This document shows positions 25,338-34,026 of a stretch of 64,000 bases of DNA, piece by piece. The translations under genes were made by a program, and so were the position numbers. Under the pieces are notes generated by a model. That model was not told the DNA's origin. It made no database searches and was given only the letters and a program-made list of their open reading frames with translations. Position 1 is the first letter of the stretch; each line of letters begins with the position of its first letter. Source of the DNA: Bradyrhizobium sp. DOA9 (GTDB lineage: Bacteria; Pseudomonadota; Alphaproteobacteria; Rhizobiales; Xanthobacteraceae); NCBI RefSeq assembly GCF_000617845.2, contig NZ_DF820425.1:5276741-5340740 (forward strand), read 5' to 3'.

Positions 25338-26516
25338 CTAGCCTTCCACATTGAACGCCAGCCCCGCGTTGTCCTGCAGCCGCTTGATCAGCTTGTGCTG
25401 CATCGCCGCGCCCGGCGTCCAGAAGCCGGCGGGAACATCGCTCGCATCGCGCAGCAGGCAGACCGCGCATTCGGAGATCATTTTCGAGGTCGAGCCGTAG
25501 CCGGGATCGCGGTCGCCGGTGACGCCGGCGCGGACCATGCGGCCGTCGGGCGCGATCGCGACATAGAGCAGATCGAACAGGCCGTTCTCGCGCTCCGCCT
25601 TCGAGGGCCCCTCGCCCGGCTTCGGCGCGTTGGGGCCGGTCTTCTCGGCGTTGGCCGCCATCACCCGCTTGGCGTTGGCCTCGCCCTTCTCGCCGGGACC
25701 GGTCAGCACCATCTCGTCGTAGACGAACTCTTTCCCGTAGGGAAAGCCCATCAGCATGTTGGAGCGATGGACGTTGCGGGTGTTGATCAGCGCCATCATG
25801 AACGGCGCGGCCCAGGATTGCAGGTCCTCCTCGTAAGCGGCCCTGTTGCCCTTGGGCTGCTTCGGACCGGTGAAGCCGGGCGTCAGTGCGAAATGATCGT
25901 TGAGGATCGCGACGAGGCTGAGGTCCTTGGCGACCGCATCGAAGGTCGCTTTCGCACTCGCCGCGGTGCCGCCTGACAGCGTGCCGCGCATGTCGCGCAC
26001 GCGGCCCTTCACGCGCGGTGCCGGTGCGCCGAACACGCGCCTCGCCTCCTCCTGCACGAAGAAGGTGCCGAGCTCGAACGGCACGGAATCATAGCCGCAG
26101 GAGAACACGATGCGCGCGCCGCTCGCCTTGGCTGCCGCCTCGTACTTGTCGATCATCTGCCGCATCCACACCGGCTCGCCGCAGAGATCGAAATAATCGA
26201 CGCCCGCAGCGACGCAGGCGGCCAACAGAGCCTCGCCGTAGAACTGGTACGGCCCCACCGTCGTGATCACCGACCTCGTCTGCGCCACCATCGCCTTCAG
26301 CGAGGCCGCATCGGAGGCGTCAGCCACGATCAGCGGCGTATCGGCGGGCGCGCGGATCGCATCGCGCACCGATTTCAGCTTGTCGAGGCTGCGGCCCGCC
26401 ATCGCCCATGTCAGCGCCTTGTCGTCCTTGTAATGGGCCGCCAGATATTCGGCGACGAGCTGGCCGGTGAAACCGGTCGCACCGTAGACGACGATGTCGA
26501 ATTTTTGAGAGCTCAT
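25338..26516 (-). CDS. Saccharopine dehydrogenase-family oxidoreductase (trans-acting enoyl reductase type)
   Basis: 392 aa. N-terminal NAD(P)-binding site YGATGFTGQLVAEYLAAHY at residues 9-27, then DLCGEPVWMRQMIDKYEAAAKASGARIVFSCGYDSVPFELGTFF, the signature of the bacterial Lys9/saccharopine-dehydrogenase-like proteins that include the mycobacterial trans-acting enoyl reductase for glycolipid lipids. The first part of YGATGFTG is GxxGxxG, as expected. The substrate in this organism is not known. It stands 9 bp after the DUF169 gene and is probably cotranscribed with it. Confidence 0.87.
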   Translation of the reverse strand: MSSQKFDIVVYGATGFTGQLVAEYLAAHYKDDKALTWAMAGRSLDKLKSVRDAIRAPADTPLIVADASDAASLKAMVAQTRSVITTVGPYQFYGEALLAACVAAGVDYFDLCGEPVWMRQMIDKYEAAAKASGARIVFSCGYDSVPFELGTFFVQEEARRVFGAPAPRVKGRVRDMRGTLSGGTAASAKATFDAVAKDLSLVAILNDHFALTPGFTGPKQPKGNRAAYEEDLQSWAAPFMMALINTRNVHRSNMLMGFPYGKEFVYDEMVLTGPGEKGEANAKRVMAANAEKTGPNAPKPGEGPSKAERENGLFDLLYVAIAPDGRMVRAGVTGDRDPGYGSTSKMISECAVCLLRDASDVPAGFWTPGAAMQHKLIKRLQDNAGLAFNVEG

Positions 26517-26525
26517 GCTCGTCCC

Positions 26526-27308
26526 TTACTTCTTCGCGTAGCTCACGCCCATGCCGGCACGGACGTCGCTTTGGATGCCATAGGGCGGGATCGGGTAGCG
26601 CAAGCCGTTCTTCGCCAGCGCCTTCATGCCCTCGATGGCCTTGGCAAGATGCGAGGGCTGCAAGGCCATCAGCATCTCCTCGTCCGGCACGCCGCCATAG
26701 CGCCGTTCGGCATAGCATGGCAAGGACAGGCTGGGCTCCCCGGTCTTGAGCGCCCGCCCCCAGGAATCGGCGCAGGCGGTCTCGCCGACCACGCCCCATT
26801 CGAACTTCTTGTAGCCGGTATATTGCAGCCCGTTGATCAGGATGATCATCTGCCCGGGCGTTGCATAGACGAGGCAGATATCGGGCGGATCGAGCCGACC
26901 GCTCGCCAGCGGACTGACGGCGAGCGCCTGATAATGGCCGAACGGAACCACGTCCAGCGCCTCCTGGCGCTTGCGTGCGTCCTCCGCAGTGCCGTGCCAG
27001 ACTCCGACATAGTTTGCGCCGGCGAGCCATGTCTCGTCCTGGGGGCTGAGCCCGATCACCGCGCGGCACTGCGCGCCGACAAGGTCGTCGGCGGTGATGC
27101 CGACCGTCCAGCCGAGACGCGCGGCCATGCTGACGATCTGGTCAGTGGTGTGGACCGCGTTCGGCCGCCGGATTTTCGAAATCGCCTCCATCTCCGCGAC
27201 GCTCGCGAACAGCTTCATGCCGATCACCGTGGTCTTCAGCCGCAGCAGGTTGTTGAGATCGGCGACGAGGCCGGCGAGATCGATTCTGTCTACGCTCTGC
27301 TGTTGCAT
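26526..27308 (-). CDS. DUF169 family protein
   Basis: 260 aa, start MQQQSVDRIDLAGLVADLNN at 27308 with an excellent GGAGGA site 7 bp upstream; a start 9 residues earlier (27335) lacks one. The sequence matches the uncharacterised DUF169 family: LRLKTTVIGMKLF near residue 24, then CRAVIGL and CLVYATPGQMIILINGLQY with two Cys, and a C-terminal ALAKNGLRYPIPPYGIQ. No enzyme motif is obvious. Upstream of the enoyl-reductase-like gene and 57 bp after the YdcF-type gene on the same strand, so a three-gene transcript is likely. Confidence 0.82.
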   Translation of the reverse strand: MQQQSVDRIDLAGLVADLNNLLRLKTTVIGMKLFASVAEMEAISKIRRPNAVHTTDQIVSMAARLGWTVGITADDLVGAQCRAVIGLSPQDETWLAGANYVGVWHGTAEDARKRQEALDVVPFGHYQALAVSPLASGRLDPPDICLVYATPGQMIILINGLQYTGYKKFEWGVVGETACADSWGRALKTGEPSLSLPCYAERRYGGVPDEEMLMALQPSHLAKAIEGMKALAKNGLRYPIPPYGIQSDVRAGMGVSYAKK

Positions 27309-27365
27309 GGCTTCCTCCGGCCGCGACGTAGTCACGCCGCATGTTCTTGTTGTGCGATCCCGGTT

Positions 27366-28169
27366 CTAGTCCCGCGCGGGTCCGGGAAGCAACTCGCCGG
27401 TCCGGCCCATCAGGCGGTAGGCCACGAGGCCGATCCACTCGCGCACCGCAACCTCGGTTCGGCGCAAGCCGTCCGCGGCCATGTTGGTGAACGAGAACAG
27501 ATCGTCGCGTCCCCCCATCCGCCAGTCCACCGGATACGCCTCGACGTCAAAGCCTGCCTTGCGGAATATCCCTATCGAGCGCGGCATGTGAAAGGCCGAC
27601 GTCACCAGAAGCCAGCGCTCGCCCGGCTTTGGCGATACCAGCTGCTTGGTGAAGATCGCATTCTCCCAGGTGTTGCGGGAGTCGCGCTCGAGGATCAGGC
27701 GGTCCTTCGCGATGCCGAGATTCTCCAGGATCGGCGCGGAATAATCGGCCTCCCTGGCCTCGGTCGACACCAGATTCGCCGTGCCTCCGGTGAAGACGAT
27801 ACGCGCATTGGGATAGCGGCGCGCGAGCTCGGCCGGCGCAAACAGACGATCGGCCGCGTGCGCGACGACCGGCGTGCGGTGCGCCGCCGACAGGTCGGTG
27901 TCGACCGAGCCGCCGAGCACGATGATGCCGTCGGGCGCGCCGCGCGAGGCGTCCCACGGCGGGAAGCGCGACTCCAGCGGATAGATCAGGAGATTGCCGA
28001 GCGGGGAGAAGGCAGCCAGTCCCAGCAGCACGAACGTGGTCACGGCAAGCCGGCGGCCGAGCGCGGCAAAGCGCGTCGCCATCAGCACGACGGACAGGAT
28101 GCCTAGCTCGACCAGCAGGTTGATCGGCAGCAGCGCGGTGCCCAAGGTCTTGGAAAGAACGAAAAACAG
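27366..28169 (-). CDS. YdcF/DUF218 family membrane protein, probable non-ATG start
   Basis: About 267 aa. Two N-terminal helices, then the DUF218 domain with the signatures PDGIIVLGGSVDTD, ARRYPNARIVFTGGTAN, EADYSAPILENLGIAKDRLILERDSRNTWENA and WLLVTSAFHMPRS. These are hallmarks of the ElyC/SanA/YdcF superfamily, some of which act in envelope biogenesis. The start is doubtful: the family normally opens MFF(V/I)LSKTLG, and here FFVLSKTLGTALLP is encoded just downstream of CTG at 28169, the only codon aligned with that Met, with GAGG 6-9 bp upstream. The TTG at 28145 would cut off the conserved FFVLSKT. Confidence 0.83.
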   Translation of the reverse strand: MFFVLSKTLGTALLPINLLVELGILSVVLMATRFAALGRRLAVTTFVLLGLAAFSPLGNLLIYPLESRFPPWDASRGAPDGIIVLGGSVDTDLSAAHRTPVVAHAADRLFAPAELARRYPNARIVFTGGTANLVSTEAREADYSAPILENLGIAKDRLILERDSRNTWENAIFTKQLVSPKPGERWLLVTSAFHMPRSIGIFRKAGFDVEAYPVDWRMGGRDDLFSFTNMAADGLRRTEVAVREWIGLVAYRLMGRTGELLPGPARD

Positions 28170-28327
28170 GGGAGCCTCGCTGAATCACCTGGTCTAAATT
28201 TCTGGCCTGAATGACCTGGCCGGTCCGTGCGGGGGTTGACCGGCCCCGCCATCTTCAGAAAGATTCTTGAAAGAGGATCGATCGCCGGGTCAAGCCCGCG
28301 GCCGATGAAACCGAGCGGACGCGGCCC

Positions 28328-29269
28328 ATGACCCATCATCACCTGCATTCCAGCCCCGAAACCTGCCATTGGGGCTTCTTCGAAGCGGCACTCAGGCCCG
28401 TTCTCACCGTGGCCAGCGGCGACGAGGTGACGGTCGACACCATCAGCGGCAGTCCTGATGTGCTGCCTGATCGCGACAAGTTTCACATTCCGCCCGAGAT
28501 GCACCAGGTTCACGCCACGAACGAGCGGATGCTGCCGGGCCACATCCTCACCGGTCCCATCGCGGTCGAAGGCGCCGAGCCCGGCGACGTGCTCGCGGTC
28601 GAGATCCTGGACGTGCAGCTCCGGCAGGATTGGGGCTGGAACTTGATCAAGCCGCTGTCGGGCACCCTGCCCGACGATTTCCACGAGACGCGGATCCTGA
28701 ACATCCCGCTCGACCGTACCAGGATGGTCGGCCGCATGCCCTGGGGCCTCGACCTGCCGCTGAAGCCGTTCTTCGGCGTGATGGGCGTGTCGCCGCCGCC
28801 GGCCTGGGGCCGCATCTCCTCGCTGATCCCGCGCGCGATGGGCGGCAATCTCGACAACAAGGAGCTGGGCGCGGGCGCGACGCTGTACCTGCCGGTGTTC
28901 GTGCCGGGTGCGATGTTCTCCTGCGGCGACGGCCATGGCGTGCAGGGCGACGGCGAGGTCTGCGTCACCGCGATCGAGACCGCCCTGCAGGGCCGCTTCC
29001 GCCTGACGCTGCGCAAGGACCTGAAGCTCGATTACCCCCGCGCCGAGACACCGACGCACTACATGACCATGGCGATGGACCCCGACCTCGACCAATGCGT
29101 GGTGCGCGCGCTGCGCGACATGATCGCGCTGCTCGGCGAGACGCGAAATCTGTCCCGCGAGGATGCCTACACGCTGTGCAGCCTCGCCGCCGATCTCCGG
29201 GTGACCCAGACCGTCAACGGCTCCAAGGGCATCCATTGCATGATCGAAAAGGCGATCGTGCACGGCTGA
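28328..29269 (+). CDS. Acetamidase/formamidase family protein
   Basis: 313 aa, cytoplasmic. Matches the AmdA/FmdA fold: SGDEVTVDTISG near residue 30, HILTGPIAVEGAEPGDVLAVEI (72-93), PFFGVMGVSP, and GAMFSCGDGHGVQGDGEVCVTAIE (residues ~197-220), with the GDGH acid/His pair. Family members hydrolyse formamide or acetamide to ammonia and the acid, but several homologues have other substrates. It is divergent from the YdcF gene across 158 bp, and the next gene is a 65-aa protein 200 bp on. Confidence 0.88.
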   Translation: MTHHHLHSSPETCHWGFFEAALRPVLTVASGDEVTVDTISGSPDVLPDRDKFHIPPEMHQVHATNERMLPGHILTGPIAVEGAEPGDVLAVEILDVQLRQDWGWNLIKPLSGTLPDDFHETRILNIPLDRTRMVGRMPWGLDLPLKPFFGVMGVSPPPAWGRISSLIPRAMGGNLDNKELGAGATLYLPVFVPGAMFSCGDGHGVQGDGEVCVTAIETALQGRFRLTLRKDLKLDYPRAETPTHYMTMAMDPDLDQCVVRALRDMIALLGETRNLSREDAYTLCSLAADLRVTQTVNGSKGIHCMIEKAIVHG

Positions 29270-29470
29270 GCCGGGCCACCCCTTCCCCGACCGATCGACG
29301 CCCCTCGCCGCCGGGTCTGCCGCGCGGCGCGCTGCGGCGCGGGTAATTTCCCGTGCGATTCCAATATGCTGAACATGACGCACAGCCCGCATTTGACTTC
29401 CACCCCTGAACCTAAATAGAGTCTTAATCGTTACTTTTATGTACCTGAGTAAGAGGCTAGCGTTCGGGCC

Positions 29471-29668
29471 ATGGCCACCGAAAAAGCCGAGACTGACCGC
29501 ATCCCCGTAACCTTGGCGCTCTCGACCATCGCGTATCTGGAGAAGCTGGTGAGACAGGGCACCCACGGCACCAGCGTTCCCGGCGTCGCACGGACATTGA
29601 TCGAGGAAGGCATCCGTCTCGCCATCAAGGACGGTCTGCTGTCGATCCGCGACAATGGCAGGACGTGA
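29471..29668 (+). CDS. Small conserved protein, ribbon-helix-helix-like
   Basis: 65 aa: MATEKAETDRIPVTLALSTIAYLEKLV followed by a Thr/Gly-rich loop and VARTLIEEGIRLAIKDGLLS. The pattern of a short strand RIPVTLA followed by two amphipathic helices is what a MetJ/Arc-like ribbon-helix-helix protein would look like, but I did not confirm it. It lies 73 bp before GcrA on the same strand and overlaps a longer out-of-frame ORF. It is either a small DNA-binding partner or unrelated; no family is recognised with certainty. Confidence 0.6.
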   Translation: MATEKAETDRIPVTLALSTIAYLEKLVRQGTHGTSVPGVARTLIEEGIRLAIKDGLLSIRDNGRT

Positions 29669-29741
29669 GAGCACACGGTGCGGAGGCGGACGGATCTCGA
29701 GACAGCGATGGCCGACATCTGCAACCTGGGATCGCCGACAA

Positions 29742-30233
29742 ATGCCTGTTCTCTCACCGACCTCTTCGCCCACCTGGACCGACGAACGAATCGAACTCCT
29801 CAAGCAGCACTTCGAGGCCGGCCTCTCCTGTCGCGAGATCGCCGCGGACATCGGCGTCAGCCGCAACGCGGTGATCGGCAAATTGTCGCGCCTGAACCTG
29901 ACGCGTGGCCGGACGGTCGACGACCGCAAGGTTCAGGACAAGGGCCTGGCTCCGGCGCGGCTGCGCAAGGCCGTGCCGCGGCTGCAATACGAGATGCTCG
30001 CCACGCTCTACGGCGAGACCGATGCGCCGGTCCTTGCAGGCCCGATCGACGAGGCCAACCGCTGCTCACTGCTCGAGCTGTCGGAGAATCGCTGCCGCTG
30101 GCCGATCTCGACGCCGGGCGCAGACGATTTCTGCTTCTGCGGAAACAAGGCGCCGGACGGCCAGTCCTATTGCGCCGGCCACAGCCGCCTCGCCTACCGG
30201 CCGGCTGCGCGCGGGCGCGCGATACGCGGCTGA
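29742..30233 (+). CDS. gcrA: GcrA cell cycle regulator
   Basis: 163 aa. GcrA is an alphaproteobacterial regulator that binds sigma70 holoenzyme and methylated GAnTC promoters, and works in the CtrA-DnaA-CcrM cycle. The N-terminal helix-turn-helix reads WTDERIELLKQHFEAGLSCREIAADIG then SRNAVIGKLSRL; the C-terminal end carries the Cys/His region NRCRWPISTPGADDFCFCG and YCAGHSRLAYRP. Start 29742 follows family length, though an upstream in-frame ATG may exist. Followed by a strong terminator. Whether this is the main GcrA or a paralogue cannot be decided from the window. Confidence 0.9.
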   Translation: MPVLSPTSSPTWTDERIELLKQHFEAGLSCREIAADIGVSRNAVIGKLSRLNLTRGRTVDDRKVQDKGLAPARLRKAVPRLQYEMLATLYGETDAPVLAGPIDEANRCSLLELSENRCRWPISTPGADDFCFCGNKAPDGQSYCAGHSRLAYRPAARGRAIRG

Positions 30234-30255
30234 CGTTGCGGGCATCTGGACAATG

Positions 30256-30287
30256 AAAAACCTCCGGCGGGGCATCGCCGGAGGTTT
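30256..30287 (+). terminator. Terminator after gcrA
   Basis: AAACCTCCGGCG (30258-30269) pairs with CGCCGGAGGTTT (30276-30287) around a 6-nt loop, 22 bp after the stop. A run of A precedes it, so it could also work on the minus strand. Confidence 0.83.
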
Positions 30288-30450
30288 CTGGAGGCTTAGC
30301 ATGAAGCTAAGAGCCGCAACTTTCGTATTTGGCTGAGAGCTATATAGCTGAGCAACTCAGGTAAGTAAATAAGTTTGACGCGATCCCATCGCATGGCTCG
30401 CCTTCGCATTCCGCAACGCAATTCGATTTCTCAGAAGACCGACAGGCGTG

Positions 30451-30482
30451 AAAAAACCCCGGCGGTTTCCCGCCGGGGTTTC
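30451..30482 (-). terminator. Terminator of the porin gene
   Basis: ACCCCGGCGG (30456-30465) and CCGCCGGGGT (30470-30479) with loop TTTC; on the minus strand it is followed by TTTTT (30451-30455). It ends 24 bp after the porin stop. Confidence 0.88.
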
Positions 30483-30506
30483 TCCGATCGATTGCGCGAT
30501 CGATGA

Positions 30507-31991
30507 TCAGAAGTTGCGCTGAGCGCGCAGCAGCATGCTCACCGAGTTCTGGTCCTTCAGCTCGTACACGGCCGCCGGCTTCGCAGCCGAGGCAATGCCC
30601 GGGCTGTTGATTGCGCCCGAGTACTTCTGGTCCAGACGCGACCAGCTGAGGTCGGCCGTGAGCGCCAGGCCCTTGACCGGGGTCCACACGGTGTTGACAC
30701 CGACCACCGCGAAGTTGAAGTCCGGATTACAGGTCGAACCGGCCACGGCGATCGCAGCGAAGTTGGTGCAGATCAGGCCCTTGCCCGCCGTGCCGTACTG
30801 CAGCTGGGCATAACCACCATAGACTCCGCTGGCCCAGTTCGGGCTCCAGTTGTGGGTATAGCCACCACGGACGCCCCAGGTCTTGACGGTATCGATGCCG
30901 GTACCGGTTCCAAACACGCCGTCGGCGACACCGGCGAACCCGGTGCTCTGATAGGCGTTGCTGCTGCCGCTGAAGATGAAGAAGCTCTGCGGGAACAGGC
31001 TCTGGAAGTTGTAGCGAGTCGCACCGTCGGTGTAGACGGCCTGCAGGTTGATGACGTCACCCGCACCGGTCGGGATGTTCTTGATCGACAAGGCACCCGC
31101 CACGGCCCAGCCCCACTTGTCGGAGGGATGACCGCTGGCTTCAGTCGCGCCGTAATAGGCCGTATGGAGCTCATGCGCGGCGACCGACAGCTGAGCCAGA
31201 CCCCAGGCCTGGTCGACGCGAACCTGACCGATGATGTCGGGCGAACGCGTGCCGCCCCAGGCGTTGGCACCATAGACGCCGGTCACGAACTGCGCCGCCG
31301 TACCCGACGACACGTTCCAGAGGTTCGACTGACCATTGTTCGCCGAAGTCTCGTCCTGCAGCGCGAACGAAGCAGTGATGCCCTGGCCGAAGTCGGCCGT
31401 GTAGGCAACCTGGTTCACGCCGTTGACGTGGTTGGAGCCGCCCGGAATGGTATCGGGGCCGCCCGCCATATAGCTCTGCCACGGTGCGTCGAAGATCGAG
31501 ACCGTGCGGCCGAAGGTGAAGCCGGCGAACTGGATGAACGCGTGGTAGAGACCGAGCGAAGCCGAGCTGGACGAGATCGACGACGGGTTGCTGCCGGTGG
31601 CGTTCGTGGAGTCATAGCTGACGACCAGGTCGGCGTAGGTGCGAACGACGCCGTATTCGGTCGCCGTGCGGGTATCGATGTTGAAGTCCAGACGAGCGCG
31701 GCTGTAATAGTAGTTGGTCAGACGGTTGTTCGACCCGCCGTTCACGCTGGTGGTGCTGTTCGCGAAGCCATAGTCGCCGCCGCCGCCGAGGATCATGTCG
31801 GCGCGGACGTAACCACCCAGCTTGATGCAGGTGTCGGTGCCCGGCATGTAGTAGAAACCTGCGCCGTAGAGCGAGCAGATCTTCACGTACTCGACCGCCT
31901 TGGCCTTGACCGGAAGATCAGCCGCCTGAGCTCCACCGACGGCGATCAGTCCCGCCGCAGTGCCGAGCAAAAGGCTCTTCACCACTTTCAT
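30507..31991 (-). CDS. Porin, alphaproteobacterial Omp2/porin-2 family
   Basis: 494-aa outer-membrane protein with signal peptide MKVVKSLLLGTAAGLIAVGG and cleavage after AQA, ahead of ADLPVKAKAVEYVKICS. The start of the mature part, VKICSLYGAGFYYMPGTDTCIKLGGYVRAD, is the classic opening of Rhizobiales general porins (two Cys, then the first strand). The rest alternates beta strands and Gly/Asn-rich loops and ends in a Phe (LRAQRNF), typical of a barrel. Trimeric passive diffusion channel. A very good GGAGG site lies 9 bp before the ATG. The 406 bp upstream are non-coding. Confidence 0.95.
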   Translation of the reverse strand: MKVVKSLLLGTAAGLIAVGGAQAADLPVKAKAVEYVKICSLYGAGFYYMPGTDTCIKLGGYVRADMILGGGGDYGFANSTTSVNGGSNNRLTNYYYSRARLDFNIDTRTATEYGVVRTYADLVVSYDSTNATGSNPSSISSSSASLGLYHAFIQFAGFTFGRTVSIFDAPWQSYMAGGPDTIPGGSNHVNGVNQVAYTADFGQGITASFALQDETSANNGQSNLWNVSSGTAAQFVTGVYGANAWGGTRSPDIIGQVRVDQAWGLAQLSVAAHELHTAYYGATEASGHPSDKWGWAVAGALSIKNIPTGAGDVINLQAVYTDGATRYNFQSLFPQSFFIFSGSSNAYQSTGFAGVADGVFGTGTGIDTVKTWGVRGGYTHNWSPNWASGVYGGYAQLQYGTAGKGLICTNFAAIAVAGSTCNPDFNFAVVGVNTVWTPVKGLALTADLSWSRLDQKYSGAINSPGIASAAKPAAVYELKDQNSVSMLLRAQRNF

Positions 31992-32397
31992 TTAAAACCT
32001 CCAAGTTGCTCATTTTACGGAGACCGGACCGTGAGGCCCCCCAGATCCCCGTCTCTTCATCAAATCCGCTCGGCCGCTTCGCGTTTTCGGACGTACCCGC
32101 ATTCGCGAGGGACGTGAGCGAACCACCTGCAACGGGACGATCGAGAACCCCCCACCGTCACGAACCAATATGCCCGCGCAACTCCGTTAATCAAAATAGT
32201 TTATTAGATCACCTTTGTGGTTTCACTAAACCTGTGTCCGCGGCGCAACACAGCGATGAGCCGAAAAGGCTGATCGGGTCATATTTGTAGTTTTCGTGAC
32301 ACAATTAGCCTGCTCTGCACTTGCGTCAGGGCAGAGTTGCGTGGACTATGCTCCCAAACAACGATCGGGAAGAGAATCAGCTTGCGGGAGTGACGCT
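31992..32397. other. Long intergenic stretch between porin and MarR
   Basis: 406 bp, divergent promoter region, no gene. It holds an AT-rich island (about 32188-32260) and CTCTGC-N12-GCAGAG at 32313-32336, 61 bp before the MarR start, which could be an operator. Nothing else convincing. Confidence 0.6.
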
Positions 32398-32904
32398 GTG
32401 TCCGCGACGAGGAAAGAAGGGGCGCGCCTGCGCACCATCGGCAACCTGGATATCATCAGGCGATTCACCTGGGAGATATCGTCGATCAACATGTATCTCG
32501 AGGAGCTGCGTCAGTTCTGGGCGAGGACGCTCGGCATCAGCGGGCCGCAATGGCTGATCCTGATGGCCATCTCGGACCTCGACAAGGACGACGGCATTCC
32601 TGTCAACGTCGTGTCCAAGCTCCTCCACGTCGATCCGTCCTTCGTCACCACCCAGTCCAAGCTGCTGGAGAAGAAGGGCCTGTTGCGCCGCCGCCCCTCG
32701 CCGACCGACGCGCGCGTGGTCCGGCTGTCCCTGACGGAGAAGACGCAGAAGCATCTGGCGAGCCTCAACGAGCAGTACAAGACCATCAAGGAATTCGTCT
32801 TCCAGGAGTTCGACGAGGCCGAGCTCGCCGAATTCACCACCAAGCTCGCGACGCTGAAAACCCGGCTGGAAAAGGCCTGCGTCCGCCTCAGCCTGGACTT
32901 CTGA
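32398..32904 (+). CDS. MarR family transcriptional regulator
   Basis: 168 aa from a GTG at 32398 with GGGAG about 9 bp upstream; the frame extends to 32296 with low-complexity, unlike a family N-terminus. The winged-helix DNA-binding part includes GIPVNVVSKLLHVDPSFVTTQSKLLEKKGLLRRRPSPTDARVVRLSLTEK, with the DxRxxxLxLT signature. It has a short N-terminal dimerisation helix (FTWEISSINMYLEELRQFW). Divergent from a porin gene, so porin control is possible. It ends 9 bp before the convergent hydrolase-fold gene. Confidence 0.9.
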   Translation: MSATRKEGARLRTIGNLDIIRRFTWEISSINMYLEELRQFWARTLGISGPQWLILMAISDLDKDDGIPVNVVSKLLHVDPSFVTTQSKLLEKKGLLRRRPSPTDARVVRLSLTEKTQKHLASLNEQYKTIKEFVFQEFDEAELAEFTTKLATLKTRLEKACVRLSLDF

Positions 32905-32913
32905 TGGCAGGCC

Positions 32914-34026
32914 CTAGATTCGCCGGGCGCCGCCGAGCCGCGATTCCAGCCAGTCGAAGATGTACTCGTTGGCAAGGCTCGGATTGTCGGCATGGGCCTG
33001 CGCCGCGCCGGTCTCCGCTGCGGTGAATACTTTCAGCGTGACATCCGAGCTGCCGAGCCGGGAATTGCGGACGAGCTGACGCGCCCGGTCGGCCTTGAGC
33101 CAGCCGTCCTCGCCGAGCGTGATCAACACCGGGCAATCGGCGCTGGAGGCCATCAGCGGCGCATGCGGCACCGGGACGATGCTGACGTCGCTCATCGCGA
33201 ATCGGCTGGCAAAGAAGGCCCGCTCGTGCAGGTCCCACAGGCCGCCGTCGCAGACGGCGGCGGCAAGCCGCGGCTCATGCAGCACCGCGCGCGCCACGAA
33301 GGACGAGCCCCAGCCATCGGCGATGATCCCGACGCGCGCGAAATCGACGTCCTGCCGCGTCTCCAGATAGTCCATGACGCCGGGGATCGCGCTCTCGAGA
33401 TCCTTGCGCCGCAAGAGCACCTCGAGGAAATCGTCGCGCTGGTCGCCGAACAGGTCGAGCGCCAGCATCGAGAAGCCGCGCTCGCGTGCGTGCGGCACGA
33501 GCTTGAACAGAAATTCTTCCTTGCGGTGGCCGGGCTCGCCGATGCAGATCACGGTCGGCGCCGGCTCCGTCCCCGATGACGCAGGAAGGAAATAGCCCTG
33601 CAGCGAATGCCCGTCGAGCCAGGGTATGGTCACCACCTCGCCGGCCGGCCTGCGCGCGGCGAGGTAGCAGCGCGCGCATTCCTGCATCGCCAGCACTGCG
33701 ACCCAGCGGCGCTCGTCGGCGGCGTCGAGCGGTATCGCAGCGGCCCCATAATAGTTCAGCGCACGCAGCCAATTGCGTTGCGCACTGGCCAGGTGCCCTT
33801 CCGCGAACGCGGCCTCCGCGCGCTGCCGATTGGTCTGCGCCAGCTTCTTCCATTCGCGATGCCAGGAGCGGTCGTCGCCACGGTCCAGCTGCCGCGCGAT
33901 CATCAGGCATTCCGCGATCGTGGCGCCGCCCTCCTGGGCCGTCGTCAGCAGCCGCGTGAACTCAGCGGAAATGTCCTCTCGTTCCGGGCAAAGGATCCAG
34001 TCGTCGGAGAGGCATTCGGGCATCAT
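32914..34026 (-). CDS. Alpha/beta-hydrolase-fold protein apparently lacking its nucleophile (FrsA/DPO-hydrolase-like)
   Basis: 370 aa. An N-terminal helical region (1-130) with an Arg-rich LAQTNRQRAEAAFAEGH and YYGAAAIPLDA is as in the 2,6-dihydroxypseudooxynicotine hydrolase/FrsA group. The hydrolase core begins at VVTIPWLDGHSLQGYFLP. The elbow strand is RVGIIADGWGSSFVARAV (231-247): relative to the canonical VGIxGxSxGG of the group, the Gly before and the nucleophilic Ser are replaced by Ala236 and Gly238. Later acid and His candidates are VLITLGEDGWL and AQAHADN. So it may be an inactive or remodelled hydrolase. It converges with the MarR gene. Confidence 0.74.
   Translation of the reverse strand: MMPECLSDDWILCPEREDISAEFTRLLTTAQEGGATIAECLMIARQLDRGDDRSWHREWKKLAQTNRQRAEAAFAEGHLASAQRNWLRALNYYGAAAIPLDAADERRWVAVLAMQECARCYLAARRPAGEVVTIPWLDGHSLQGYFLPASSGTEPAPTVICIGEPGHRKEEFLFKLVPHARERGFSMLALDLFGDQRDDFLEVLLRRKDLESAIPGVMDYLETRQDVDFARVGIIADGWGSSFVARAVLHEPRLAAAVCDGGLWDLHERAFFASRFAMSDVSIVPVPHAPLMASSADCPVLITLGEDGWLKADRARQLVRNSRLGSSDVTLKVFTAAETGAAQAHADNPSLANEYIFDWLESRLGGARRI

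Noticed and set aside
32296..32397. N-terminal extension of the second MarR gene
   Set aside because: Residues SGQSCVDYAPKQRSGRES are low-complexity and not family-like; the GTG at 32398 has a better ribosome site.
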